A stretch of DNA of 64,000 bases from Argopecten irradians. Its lineage: Eukaryota; Mollusca; Bivalvia; Pectinida; Pectinidae. Where the stretch lies: positions 38,517,882 through 38,581,881 of the forward strand of contig NC_091145.1 in NCBI RefSeq assembly GCF_041381155.1, in the 5' to 3' direction. The notes beneath the pieces were generated by a model that was not told the origin of the DNA, searched no databases, and saw nothing but the letters and a program-made list of their open reading frames with translations. Shown here one piece after another: positions 12,450-24,680 of the stretch; positions within the stretch are counted from its first letter, which is position 1, and every line of letters begins with the position of its first letter. The position numbers and the translations under genes were made by a program.

Positions 12450-13501
12450 TGCACATCTATACTACCTACTGTCATTGTGTAGTTTGTTGGAGAGTTGGTT
12501 TGTGTACACTATAAATGGGGGAAATAGTTTATCATAAAAAATATGTTACTCAAGTAAGAAAAGAAACACTAAGTTATATTGTGTGAAATAACCTGTAGAT
12601 AGGTTCTATTTGCGATTAACAATGAAATGTATGCAGTAAAATGCAAATTGCAACTTTTGATATTAATATAAAGATTAAGAAAAGATACATTAATGTATTC
12701 AGGAACTTTTATTAATTATTTTGTCTTATGATGAAAATTCATGTTACTCAAGCTTGAAAAGTAAATTATTGTGTGAAATAACATGCAGATTAGTACTATA
12801 TTAATATCAATTTTACGATTAACAATTGCAATGAAATTTAAGCACTGCTAGTAATATATTTATAATCACGTGCAAATTGCAACTTTTAATTTTGACAAAA
12901 TGATTTAATATAAGTATAAGGCAAACCAATGTACCCTGTTATTCAGCAACTTATTTTATCTTAATATGATGAACACATAATCTGCAGTATTCATAAAGGA
13001 AAAAAATAACAATTTTGGTTGAAACTGTTGAAGCCTTGTGGACCAGCATACATATGTTCTGTACCCCTGGCAAACAACATCATCCTGTTACGTAAATAGA
13101 AACCCTCAGTTAGTACAGGTATAATGTTTTAAATCAATGTTGGTACCAGTAATATTTTACATTGTGTAATGTTGTAAATCAATGTTGGTACCAGTAATAT
13201 TTTACAAAGTAAATTAATAATGGTACATTGTGTAGTAATATTTTACAAAGTAAATTAATACTGGTACATTGTGTAATGTTGTAAATCAATGCAATCAATC
13301 AAAATGTAAGCCAGTAATGTTACCATTATTAATTTCATTTTTTGTTGTAAATTTTGTCAAATGTGTTGGTCTCAATATATTGATATTTTGTATTTAATAT
13401 TGTTTTGTTTATTGGTGATTTAGTAATAGAAAACTTGTTATTAATGATTTAAAAGCAATTAACAATTAAATTGTGTGCAGTTTTTTTGAAATCAATAAGC
13501 T
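12450..13501 (+). other. P450 3' UTR / 3' flank
   Basis: AT-rich sequence without a coding exon follows the P450 stop. Short degenerate repeats (AATCAATGTTGGTACCAGTAATATTTTAC) recur between 13128 and 13310. A clear AATAAA was not identified; ATTAAA near 13463 is a possible weak poly(A) signal. The transcript end cannot be placed from sequence alone. Confidence 0.5.
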
Positions 13502-13871
13502 TTAAAGATGCTCCATCGCTGACAAATGATATTTTTTCACTATCAAAATCAGGAGCAGACGATTTAGTATTCTTCTTCTGTTACAAAAGTTACTTTCTTT
13601 ACACCATTACCACCATTGAAAAGTTTGAGCTTCTAATTTTACTTCAAGTTAAAAATATGAAAAATAATAAATTGCACCCCGAAAAAATTCCGTGGCACTA
13701 TATTCTATATGAATGAATTACTGATTGCGCATGCACCAAAGGCGAAATAAATCATTTTTTTATTTTTTTTTTTTTTTGTGTTAATTAGGCATATATATAC
13801 ACGATTAAACACAAATTGTTGTTCGAATGATGAATATCATTTATGCTCTGACGGCGGTGGAGCATCTTTAA
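13502..13871. mobile_element. TTAA-flanked MITE (AGATGCTCC family), intact copy
   Basis: A ~370-bp element bounded by TTAA at both ends. Its terminal inverted repeats are AGATGCTCCATCGCTGACA and, inverted at the right, AGATGCTCCACCGCCGTCAG. A second copy at 22234-24616 carries a 2-kb insertion, which confirms the element's internal order. The TTAA target and short TIRs suggest mobilisation by a piggyBac-type transposase (inference). Bases 13872-15070 downstream show no gene. Confidence 0.85.
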
Positions 13872-15072
13872 GGTTATCACACATTTTTTTTGTTTTCATT
13901 TATTTTATATATGATATACATGTATGTATTACATGATTAGTACACGCACAGTGTTGGAAATTAACGCCTGTCTGTCTGCCCGCGACCCCTAACTTTATAG
14001 TCGGAAAGACAAGTTTTACCATGTAGCTGATCCTTTGACCGGCAACTTTTGGTTCAGATAGAAGATATACAAAACAAAAATGGCAGTAGAATTGTAGAAG
14101 GCTTGAAGTTCAAATTGTACAAAACAAATTTTTGTAATATTCTGGTTTTCAGTCAACTTTGTTGAGAGCCTACGATACTAATTTGGATATGCAGATAGAT
14201 TCTATCTTTTGTTAGTAAAACTATTACTTTGCTATTAATTATATAAACTGCAAGGATGAATTGTAATTTTGTAAGGACCAGTAACTTTCAGTCAGGACCA
14301 TGCAGTAAATTTTAGGGTCAGTCGGTTCTTAGGAGTAGGAAAAAATCCTTGAGGGAGAACACTGTAATGCAACACTGTTTTTTGTTTTAATTTAAGGTTT
14401 ATAAGGTTAAAGGTAATTTTTGTGGTCAAGAGAAATACTATTTACAGTAATTGTTAAATAGTTACTTCTGTTTGTGTTCTATGACTCAAAATGGCTAGTC
14501 ATACGTATTCATAACATGTTTCATATCAATGCAATGATAAATATATTGCTGTAAATATATTAACATTAATTTGAAACATTTACCTGTCCAGTACCCATTA
14601 TATTGATATTATTGGTTTTAGTTTGGAATTGTTATCAAATCAGAAATATATGCTAGAGAGAATGGCAACTCCAATATTTTTACGACGAACAGATACCTCT
14701 GTATGTGTCTAGTAGGTTTTTATTTTATACTCCTAATAGTTAAATACAGGGAGATAACTTTGATAATGTTATACAAGTTCAGTAATTTCCATATGCATGG
14801 TCTACTGGGTACGATTTTAAGAAGAAAAAAAAGATATATTTGAACTTATAACAGTAAATGGAAATCCCCTATCGGTTTTGAATGTCTGATTTTTGAAAGA
14901 ACAATTAAAACTGCTTATTTTCATGCTTTCAAAAGCCATATTAAAACATATACATGTAATGTACATGAAAAACTGGTCATATTAGACCATTCATGTTATG
15001 TTTAAAATTATGCAAAAAATATCATATGGATACGCTTTTAATATAAGTAGTTAGCCAAGAAAAATAGGCATA

Positions 15073-16062
15073 TAACTGGAGGTTCTTCTGCCGTCAGACT
15101 TAAAGTAGTAGGCAAATGAAAATGTGTAAAACTGAAGGTCCTTCTACCATCAGACTTAAATGTAGTTAGCCAACTTAGGGAAAATGTATATACCTAACTG
15201 GAGGTCCTTCTACTATCAGACTTAAGTGTAGTTAGCCAACTTAGGGAAAATGTATATACCTAACTGGAGGTCCTTCTACCATCAGACTTAAATGTAGTTA
15301 GCCAACTTAGGGAAAATGTATATACCTAACTGGAGGTCCTTCTACTATCAGACTTAAGTGTAGTTAGCCAACTTAGGGAAAATGTATATACCTAACTGGA
15401 GGTCCTTCTACTATCAGACTTAAGTGTAGTTAGCCAACTTAGGGAAAATGTATATATCTAACTGGAGGTCCTTCTACCATCAGACTTAAGTGTAGTTAGC
15501 CAACTTAGGGAAAATGTATATACCTAACTGGAGGTCCTTCTACATCAGACTTAAGTGTAGTTAGCCAACTTAGGGAAAATGTATATACCTAACTGGAGGT
15601 CCTTCTACTATCAGACTTAAGTGTAGTTAGCCAACTTAGGGAAAATGTATATACCTAACTGGAGGTCCTTCTACCATCAGACTTAAATGTAGTTAGCCAA
15701 AGGAAAATGTATATACCTAACTGGAGGTCCTTCTACTATCAGACTTAAGTGTAGTTAGCCAACTTAGGGAAAATGTATATATCTAACTGGAGGTCCTTCT
15801 ACTATCAGACTTAAGTGTAGTTAGCCAACTTAGGGAAAATGTATATACCTAACTGGAGGTCCTTCTACTATCAGACTTAAGTGTAGTTAGCCAACTTAGG
15901 GAAAATGTATATATCTAACTGGAGGTCCTTCTACTATCAGACTTAAGTGTAGTTAGCCAACTTAGGGAAAATGTATATACCTAACTGGAGGTCCTTCTAC
16001 CATCAGACTTAAATGTAGTTAGCCAAAGGAAAATGTAAACTATATAACTGGAGGTCCTTCTG
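15073..16062. repeat. 66-bp minisatellite, about 15 copies
   Basis: Head-to-tail copies of a unit containing AACTGGAGGTCCTTCTAC, CAGACTTAAGTGTAGTTAG and CCAACTTAGGGAAAATG. The first two and last units are more divergent (TTCTGCCGTCAG/TTCTGCCGCCAG), as expected for array edges. Variants ACTATC/ACCATC and TTAAGT/TTAAAT alternate between units. No ORF spans it. Confidence 0.9.
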
Positions 16063-18532
16063 CCGCCAGCAGACAATGCAGCACAGACAATGAAGGAGAT
16101 TCCAATCTCTATGTACATGTACTTTGTGCATTATATAACATAATGATTCAGACCAGATGTATTTGTCTTACTGCCTTAACATCATAATGTTAATTTGTTG
16201 TGTTTATTGAAGTTCAGGTAACTATAATGTGAATATCTTACAGTGCTTTATTTCAGTTTCAATTTCAGCTAAAGAAACCACAGTAGCTTTAAAGTGTGTC
16301 TGTGCATAATCACCAAATTTTGTATTTACTTTGTACATTGTATACACATTAAATAGTACATACACAGTTTATACTCTAGTTTCTTGCCAACGAAATCACA
16401 CATGTAGCAGCTTTAAAGTGGGTACATGTATATATTCACCAAATTTTGTATTCACTGTAAGTTTAATTTATTATCATGATAGTATATTGTATGTTCGTAC
16501 ACCCTTTTTACTGTAAAATATTATGATGAAGGTTTTGTGAAATAGTTGAAAAATACCTGATAACCAATTATGATATGAATAAGCTTTTGAAGAGAAAGTT
16601 AGCAGAGATTTGGTCTTACTGATATTTTTCTAGTCAGAAAATTGTATGTTTCTTTAATTTAAATCTAATTTCTTTCTTATAAATACATGGATGAAAACAT
16701 GTATCAACTGTTACTGTTCATGTAAGGCTATTGATTTATCATTGTCACTATTAGTTGATTGTGGTTATTAAAAACAAAGGTTAATGTTTTATTATGATAT
16801 GATCAAGTTACAGAAGTAATTCTAAACAGATCCAACAGCGTGGATATAGTAGATTGTCAAATTTTTGGGGCAATCTGTCTTTATCAAGGCACACATAATA
16901 CAAGTTAAGATAACATAATCTAAATAAAAGAATAGAAATATAAGAAGATATAGTGAGGGGTGCTGTGTCGTCTTGTGTTTCCTATATTTTTAATGTAAAC
17001 ATACTTGAATGGTGTCCTTAATTATTTTGACCATCTTTTTTGCCCACACTGTTGTAATTATTTTTTTGCCTCCTATTTTTACCACTTCAAGTAATGTAAT
17101 TGTATCATAGATATATCTAGATATTTAGATATGGATTTGGCATGTTATCTGGCATGGAATATTACAAGTGTTGACATTACCTGTATTTGACTTGTACACC
17201 CCAAGAGTTGTGCTTGATTTATTGTGTTCTAGTTTGACACAAATTTCATGCAATATAAAAATCACAAAAATAATAATTCATACATCAGATTTTCTAAACC
17301 ATACACTATTATATATAATAATTATAAGAAATGAAATATGTAAATATGGATAAATTAACAAAGAAAAAGAGAAATTATGAACAAAAACCTTACTGGTACA
17401 TCAAAATAAAATTAGCGTATGATTATTTATTTTATGTACAACTCCGTAATACATTTAAATGTAAGTGCAGGTGATGTCAAATAATCTACATGTAATTTTA
17501 TAGATAATTTCAAACTTGTGCCTATTTATAGAGATAATATTGAACTTATCTAAGTGTAAACTGACTTAGATAATGACGTTTATATATGTTATAAATTACC
17601 ATTTTTTGCAGCTATAGAAAATTTGTAACTGTTCTTAATTTAGTGATTTTAGAATATTTGTAAATATTCTCTGTGATCTTTACAATTGTGTTGTGAATTT
17701 ATTTTTTTTCGTATTTTGAGAACCTTACAGTTGAACCTTAAAGCTAATGCTATCTTGAAATTGCATGTTTCAAAGCTAAGGTCATGTTCCAGTTTGAATA
17801 CTGTTAGTTTTTGATAAACATTACTGTGTAATAACGATCCAACAAACCAAAGACTCATTTAAAAGTTAAATAATAAGTTTAATCTGCACTATGTCATTGC
17901 ATGACTTAATTTTACATTTGTTTATGGTAAATTATACATGTACACTTAATTTAGTTGATTAGTCGAGAACGTTTTTATAACTATATGTTGTATTTAGTAT
18001 AGAGTTATACGACTTTGATTAACTATTTAGATACAGATGCTGTACATACAGTGGTGCTTACATGTACATGTAATTGATTTAGTATTTGTTTAACTGCAGA
18101 ACCATTATATATAATGATATATTCCATCTCAGGTTATTTTCATTTTTTTTTATCTTTGTCAAATCACCAAAAATCTGATTTTATACAATCCATGAGTTAC
18201 AATAATAATTTTAATTACATTGTTATCAAACTTGTATTAATTGGTGGCTACTGTGCATCCGATTATTTCTGGTAGTGACCTTACTTTGTGAAGTTGGATT
18301 ACGATATACTTTTGATATAGTGAGATATCAACTGCCGACAGAGCATACCCCAAAAACTCATCATTTTGACAATAACTGATGTTTTATCTTGTATATATTA
18401 TGTGTAACACAAAAATACATATTAAATAATTTATTTTGGTTTTGGGCATGCGCAATTAGTACTTTATTCCATATAGGACATAGGTCATGGATTCTTTTCA
18501 GGACGCATAAAAAATCATATCATATTTTTATC
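16063..18532. other. AT-rich intergenic DNA, nothing recognised
   Basis: Only short, compositionally random reading frames occur on either strand. No exon with flanking splice signals and recognisable protein motifs was found, and no strong repeats apart from poly-A/T and TACATG-type microsatellite fragments. Confidence 0.5.
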
Positions 18533-18944
18533 TTAAAGGGACAATTCAGTGAGGCTAATTCTGTTACACAACCACAAATCAAAATATGACATAAATGTAT
18601 GGTTCTATGTTCCTTGTGAAACATACAACAAGAAATATTGACAAATTCCATGACTTTGTTAAGTATTTTGATTTATACCGTTGAAATTCCAAATTGTTCA
18701 TCAATACATAACCACTGTGGAGTTGATGAAATTATATTTAGACAAGAACATGCATCTAATAACGTAAACATACTTTAAGAGCGATCTGAGTAGTTCTAGA
18801 CAAAAATTTCTTAACAACCAATGACATTCGACATATTTCAGTGGGCTTTTCTGGCATATCACAATAAAACCAACTAATATAATTTCCAACAGAACTTGAA
18901 CAAATTTTGATGTACTCTTAGACTGAATTATATTGTCCCTTTAA
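18533..18944. mobile_element. TTAA-flanked MITE (AGGGACAAT family)
   Basis: About 412 bp between two TTAA tetranucleotides. The left terminus is AGGGACAATTCAGTGAG; the right terminus read inverted is AGGGACAATATAATTCAG. There is no coding capacity. The terminal design matches the other TTAA-bounded elements here, but the sequence is unrelated. Confidence 0.7.
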
Positions 18945-19822
18945 ACTTAAATAAGAAGCTCAAACTCCGAGATGAAAATTAAGTGTTTTTTTTTTCATTT
19001 TACATAATACTTGATGGTATGAAAAAAATAAAACCCCAATATTCAAAACCATAGACATTGAATTTATACATACATATACACGATGGATGGAATAATTTAA
19101 GTGTTCAGTTGGGACTCTATATGATATTGGTATTACTCCGAGATATATATAGTAGTCTCCCGAAAATCATGAACAACGCCTTCTTCACCGTCTTCCTCCG
19201 CGACAGACTTTCGGTGGATTTTGGATTGTGTATTATTATTTGAATTTTACGTAACTGATGCAACTGATTGATTATTGTAGTCAAATTTTAGGAAGGTAAC
19301 TGCAAAAGAAAGTTCTTTTAAAGCTTATAATAAAATTTTTGTGTTGGTTGCATTGATGAACTATATCTGATTATATTATTGTGCAGTAAAAGTTAATAGT
19401 TTTGAGTACGATCGAGTTTCCTCCGAATAACTCTAAATCACAGGCACTCTAGGGCACCACGTATCGAGAGTTCATAAGGCAGATTTTGATTGATAGCCAT
19501 GTCAATAACGTATACGGGCAACTGAAACTGTAGGCAAATAGATGTTTCTTATAGTGTTCCGCATTATTCATTTGTTTCATATGATAATTGTGAAACTAAT
19601 CTCATATATATTCATATTTATATATTGAATGTAAATGCCTGATTTTAGCCAGACCAGTTGGTCGTGCTGTCATGCCCAACATTATTCAAACACATAGCCT
19701 ACAACTGCAACCTATTTTACACACAAACATTGACATATCCACGGACGTCCACAACAACCGAATGAAAATGTAAACATAATTGAATTTCAACTACAAATAC
19801 TTTATAAGTAAAAAGATTTAAA
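18945..19822. other. Intergenic, nothing recognised
   Basis: AT-rich DNA without exon-like segments or clear repeats on either strand. Confidence 0.4.
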
Positions 19823-21326
19823 AACAAGAGATCCCAGAGGGATCTTGGCGCCCACCAAAGAAAGATCTATGTCTGACAATGGAAAGAGGGATCTTTTCCC
19901 TGCTTTTCAAACTTTTTCAAACACATGACATATAAAATTTGAGACAGATCGCTATAGTACTTTCTAAGAAATAGTGGTAACAAACTTCAACAATGAAATC
20001 TAAGATGGCGGCCGGTTGGCCATCTTGTTTACCGATCAGTCCCGAAAGGCATTATGCATCAGTCCTAAAAGGTACTATGCACAACTAGGGTACAAGGGGA
20101 ACCTACACATAAAATTTGAGAAAGATCCCTTCAGTACTTTCTGAGAAATAGCGGTAACAAACTTTAACAATCAAAATCCAATATGGCCGTCGGTCGGCCA
20201 TCTTGTTTACCGATCGGTCCCAATTAACAATATGCACAACTAGGGTCCTTGGGGAACCTTCATATGAAATTTGTAAACGATACCTTCAGTACTTTTTGAG
20301 AAATAGCGGTAACAAACTTTAACTATCAAAATCCAAGCCATCTTGTTGACCGATCGGTTCCAAAATGCAATATGCACAACTAGGGCCCTTGGGGAACCTT
20401 CATATGAAATTTGAGAAAGATCCCTTCAGTACTTTTTGAGTAATAGCGGTAACAAACTTTAACTGTCAAAATCCAAGATGGCCACCTGTCGGCCATCTTG
20501 TTCACCGATCGGTCCCAAAATGTAACATGCACAACTAGGGTCCTAGGGGAACCTGTATATGAAATTTGAGAAAGATCCCTTCAGCACTTTTTGAGAAATA
20601 GCGGTAACAAACTTTAACTATCAAAATCCAAGATGGCCACCTGTCGGCCATCTTGTTGACCGATCGGTCCCAAAATGCAATATGCACAACAAGGGTCCTA
20701 GGGGAACCTACATATGAAATTTGAGAAAGATCCCTTCAGTACTTTCTGAGAAATAGCGGTAACAAACTTTAACTATCAAAATCCAAGATGGCCGCCTGTC
20801 GGCCATCTTGTTGACCGATCGGTCCCAAAATGCAATATGCACAACTAGGGCCCTAGGGGAACCTATATATGATATTTGAGAAAGATCCCTGCAGTACTTT
20901 TTGAGAAATAGCGGTAACAAACTTTAACTATCAAAATCCAAGATGGCTGCCTGTCGGCCATCTTGTTGACCGATCAGTCCCAAAATGCAATATGCACAAC
21001 TAGAGTCCTAGGGAAACCTGTACATAAAATTTGAGAAAGATCCCTTCAGCACTTTTTGAGAAATAGCGGTAACAAACTTTAACTATCAAAATCCAAGATG
21101 GCCGCCTGTCGGCCATCTTGTTGACCGATCGGTCCCAAAATGCAATATGCACAACTAGAGTCCTAGGGGAAGCTACATATGAAATTTGAGAAAGATCCCT
21201 TCAGCACTTTCTGAGAATTAGCGGTAACAAGAATTGTTAACGGACGGACGGACGGACGGACGGACGGACGGACGGACCACGTACGAAAGGCGATTTGAAT
21301 AGCCCACCATCTGATGATGGTGGGCT
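19823..21326 (-). mobile_element. Hairpin-ended Helentron/pearl-like element, family A (copy 2, reverse)
   Basis: Same ends as 4984-6804 in reverse. The left edge is AACAAGAGATCCCAGAGGG with GGATCTTGGCGCCCACC. The right edge has a long (ACGG)n run at ~21240-21276, then the hairpin AGCCCACCATC...GATGGTGGGCT. About eight ~155-bp cores lie between, each with AAGATGGCC...GGCCATCTTG. Both termini are present, so this copy is structurally complete. It lies between genes. Confidence 0.85.
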
Positions 21327-22233
21327 AAAAACCCAGAAAAGCAATGATGATGGCGGTAGATTGGTTGAAGATACAGCTGTAACGTTAGGCATTTTACCAG
21401 AAACATACGTCAGGGATGGGTTCCATTACGTAACAATGTAATTAATTGAAATTAATTATTAAATTAAGCAAATTTACCAGTGTAATTAATTAAATGACAC
21501 ATTACTTTCAGTTTTTTATTATTTATCAATAAGAAAATAACTTTACTTGTATCCGGTTTACTGATCAATAAGTGAAAAAAATAACTTATGAAATAAATAC
21601 AATACATATCCATTTTTTTTTTTGAAATATTGCATTTATAAGAATAGACATATAATTGTGTATACTTATGTTTCTCATTTCATCGGTCAATTAATACAAT
21701 TATGTAGAAGTACATTTAATTTTTGAGTTTACATTTAATAATGATCAGAGTTTCAAAGTTTTTGTGGAGAGAATGTTTAATTATAGTATGAACAATACGA
21801 TCGTCTACATGTACAAATTTAATGTACATTGTACATTGGCAGAATTAAAAGGAAAGAAGTATAAGGTAATGTTATATATCTTTGCCACCTTTCAAACTCT
21901 ATAGATGTGATGAAGTCATTGTATGCATGTCGTGTATGAAGTCATGTATGATGTCATGTATAACATGTGTATATATCCTTTAAGTAATTTTGTTGGAAAT
22001 TAAACCTAAATGAAGCCATATACCTAGCCTAGTGTCATTTTGAATTTCACAGTGGGTGTGATTATAACCTATCAATCTGCTCAGAAATAGTGAAGTTACC
22101 GATCTATTGTTCTCACTTATGCTATTTGCCTCAAGGTATGATTGTCTATAATTACCAGGTACACTTGTACCCATATCTGTATAAACATTACCGTTACTAC
22201 ATGATAGCTGATTCAGACCCCCCTGTTCTACAT
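21327..22233. other. Intergenic, nothing recognised
   Basis: AT-rich sequence including AATTAATT-rich DNA near 21440-21500 and short GTATGATGTCATGTAT-like repeats near 21925-21960. No gene is supported. Confidence 0.4.
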
Positions 22234-24616
22234 TTAAAGATGCTCCACCGTTGACAAATGGTATTTTTTCACTATCAAAAATAGGAGCAGACGATTTAGT
22301 ATTTTCTTCAGTTACTAAAGTTACTTACTTTACACCATTACCACCATTGAAAAGTTTGAGCTTCTAATTTCACTTCAAGTTAACAAGAGGCCCATGGGCC
22401 TTAACGGTCATCTGACTATTAGTACAATACAACATAGTCGTTTAAAGATTTTAGCCTATTTGACCTCTGTGACCTTGATTGAAGGTCAAGGTAATTCATT
22501 TGAAGAAACTAGGTAGCCCTACATCCCAGCATGCTACATGCTCAATATCAGTACCCTGGGCCTTCTGGTTCTTGAGAAGAAGTCATTTAAAGATTTTAGT
22601 CTATTTGCCGCCCATGACCTTAAATGAAGATCAAGGTCATTCATTTGAATAAACTTGATAGCCCTCCATCCAAGCATGCTACATGCCCAATATCAGTACC
22701 CTTGGCCTTCTAGTTCTTGAGAAGAAGTCATTTAAAGATTTTAGCCTATTTGACCCCCGTGACCTTGAATGAAGATCAAGGTCATTCATTTGAACAAACT
22801 TGGTAGCCCTTCATCCCAGCATGCTACAGGCCCAATATCAGTTCCATGTGCCTTCTGGGTCTTGAAAAGAAGTTGTTTAAAGATTTTAGCCTTTCTGACC
22901 CCCATGACCTTCAATGAAGATCAAGGCCATTCATTTGAACAAACTTGATAGCCCTTCATCCAAGCATGTCAAAGGCCCAATACCAGGTCTCTAGGCCTTT
23001 TAGTTATTCGCAAGAAGTTGTTTAAAGGATTTTAGCCTATTTGACCCCTGTGACCTTATATGAAGGTCAAGGTCCTTCATTCGAACAAACTTGGTAGCCC
23101 TTCATCCAAGCATGCTGTAGGCCCAATATGAGTATCCTGGGCCATTTAGTTCTTGAGAAGAAGTCATTTAAGATTTTAGCCTATCTAACCCCTGTGACCT
23201 TGAATGAAGATCAAGGTCATTCATTTGAATAAACTTGATAGCCCTCCATCCAAGCATGCTACATGCCCAATATCAGTACCCTTGGCCTTCTAGTTCTTGA
23301 GAAGAAGTCATTTAAAGATTTTAGCCTATTTGACCCCCGTGACCTTGAATGAAGATCAAGGTCATTCATTTTAACAAACTTGGTAGCCCTTCATCCAAGC
23401 ATGCTACAGGCCCAATATGAGTATCCTGGGCCATTTAGTTCTTGAGAAGAAGTCATTTAAGATTTTAGCCTATCTAACCCCTGTGACCTTGAATGAAGAT
23501 CAAGGTCATTAATTTGAACAAACTTGATAGCCCTTCATCCAAGCATGTCAAAGGCCCAATATCAGGTCTCTAGGCCTTTTAGTTATTCGCAAGAAGTTGT
23601 TTAAAGGATTTTAGCCTATTTGACCCCTGTGACCTTATATGAAGGTCAAGGTCCTTCATTCGAACAAACTTGGTAGCCCTTCATCCAAGCATGCTGTAGG
23701 CCCAATATGAGTATCCTGGGCCATTTAGTTCTTGAGAAGAAGTCATTTAAGATTTTAGCCTATCTAACCCCTGTGACCTTGAATGAAGATCAAGGTCATT
23801 CATTTGAATAAACTTGATAGCCCTCCATCCAAGCATGCTACATGCCCAATATCAGTACCCTTGGCCTTCTAGTTCTTGAGAAGAAGTCATTTAAAGATTT
23901 TAGCCTATTTGACCCCCGTGACCTTGAATGAAGATCAAGGTCATTCATTGGAACAAACTTGGTAGCCCTTCATCCCAGCATGCCACAGGCCCAATATCAG
24001 GTCTCTAAACCTCTTCATTATTCACAAGATGTTGTTTAAATGGTTATAGCCTATTTGACCCCTGTGACCTTGAATGAAGGTCAAGGTCATTTATTTGAAC
24101 AAACTTGGTAGCCCTTCATCCATCAGGTCTCTAGGCCTCTTAGTTATTCACAAGAAGTTGTTTAAAGGATTTTAGCCTATTTGACCCCTGTGACCTTGAA
24201 TGAAAGTCAAGGTCATTTATTTGAACAAACTTGGTAGCCCTTCATCCCAGCAACCTACAGGCCAAATATGAGTACCCTGGGCCTTCCGGTTATTGAGAAG
24301 AAGTCGTTTGAATGAAAAGTTTATGCACGGCGCACGACGATGGACGGTGCATGATGACAATAGGTCATCCTGACCCTTCGGATATAAATATAAATATCCA
24401 TATAAATATGAAAAATAATTAATTGCTTCCCGAAAAAAATCCGTGTCACTATATCCTATATGGAAGGAAGTATTGATTGGGCATGCACCAAAGACGAAAT
24501 GAATTATTTTATATTATTTTTTGTTTTAATTAGACATATATATACATGATCAAACACCAATGATTGTTCAACTAATGAATATCATTTATGCTTTGTCAGC
24601 GGTGGAGCATCTTTAA
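22234..24616. mobile_element. TTAA-flanked MITE (AGATGCTCC family), split by a 2-kb insertion
   Basis: The left part 22234-22381 matches the left part of the intact copy at 13502 up to CACTTCAAGTTA. The right part, from about 24407 (TATGAAAAATAATTAATTGC) to 24616, matches its continuation. Both TTAA ends and the AGATGCTCC termini are present. The interruption is the hairpin-ended element at 22382-24381. The intact copy therefore serves as an empty-site reference. Confidence 0.85.
22382..24381 (-). mobile_element. Hairpin-ended Helentron/pearl-like element, family D (reverse, nested in a MITE)
   Basis: The left edge is AACAAGAGGCCCATGGGCC then TTAACGGTCATCTGAC (the 3' end in element orientation). 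About twelve cores of ~145 bp follow, each with TGACCTTGAATGAAG and ATCAAGGTCA. The right edge is GCACGGCGCACGACG and GGTCATCCTGACCCTTCGG. The outermost arm of the 5' hairpin seems lost compared with the copy at 53091. A segment of about four cores is repeated (near 22981 and 23565, ~584 bp apart), a higher-order repeat. No protein-coding gene is present. Confidence 0.8.
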
Positions 24617-24680
24617 GTAAAATTAAGGGCGTACATGTAGATGAGAAACAAATTGTTCTCGCCATTGCTCATGAACAATA

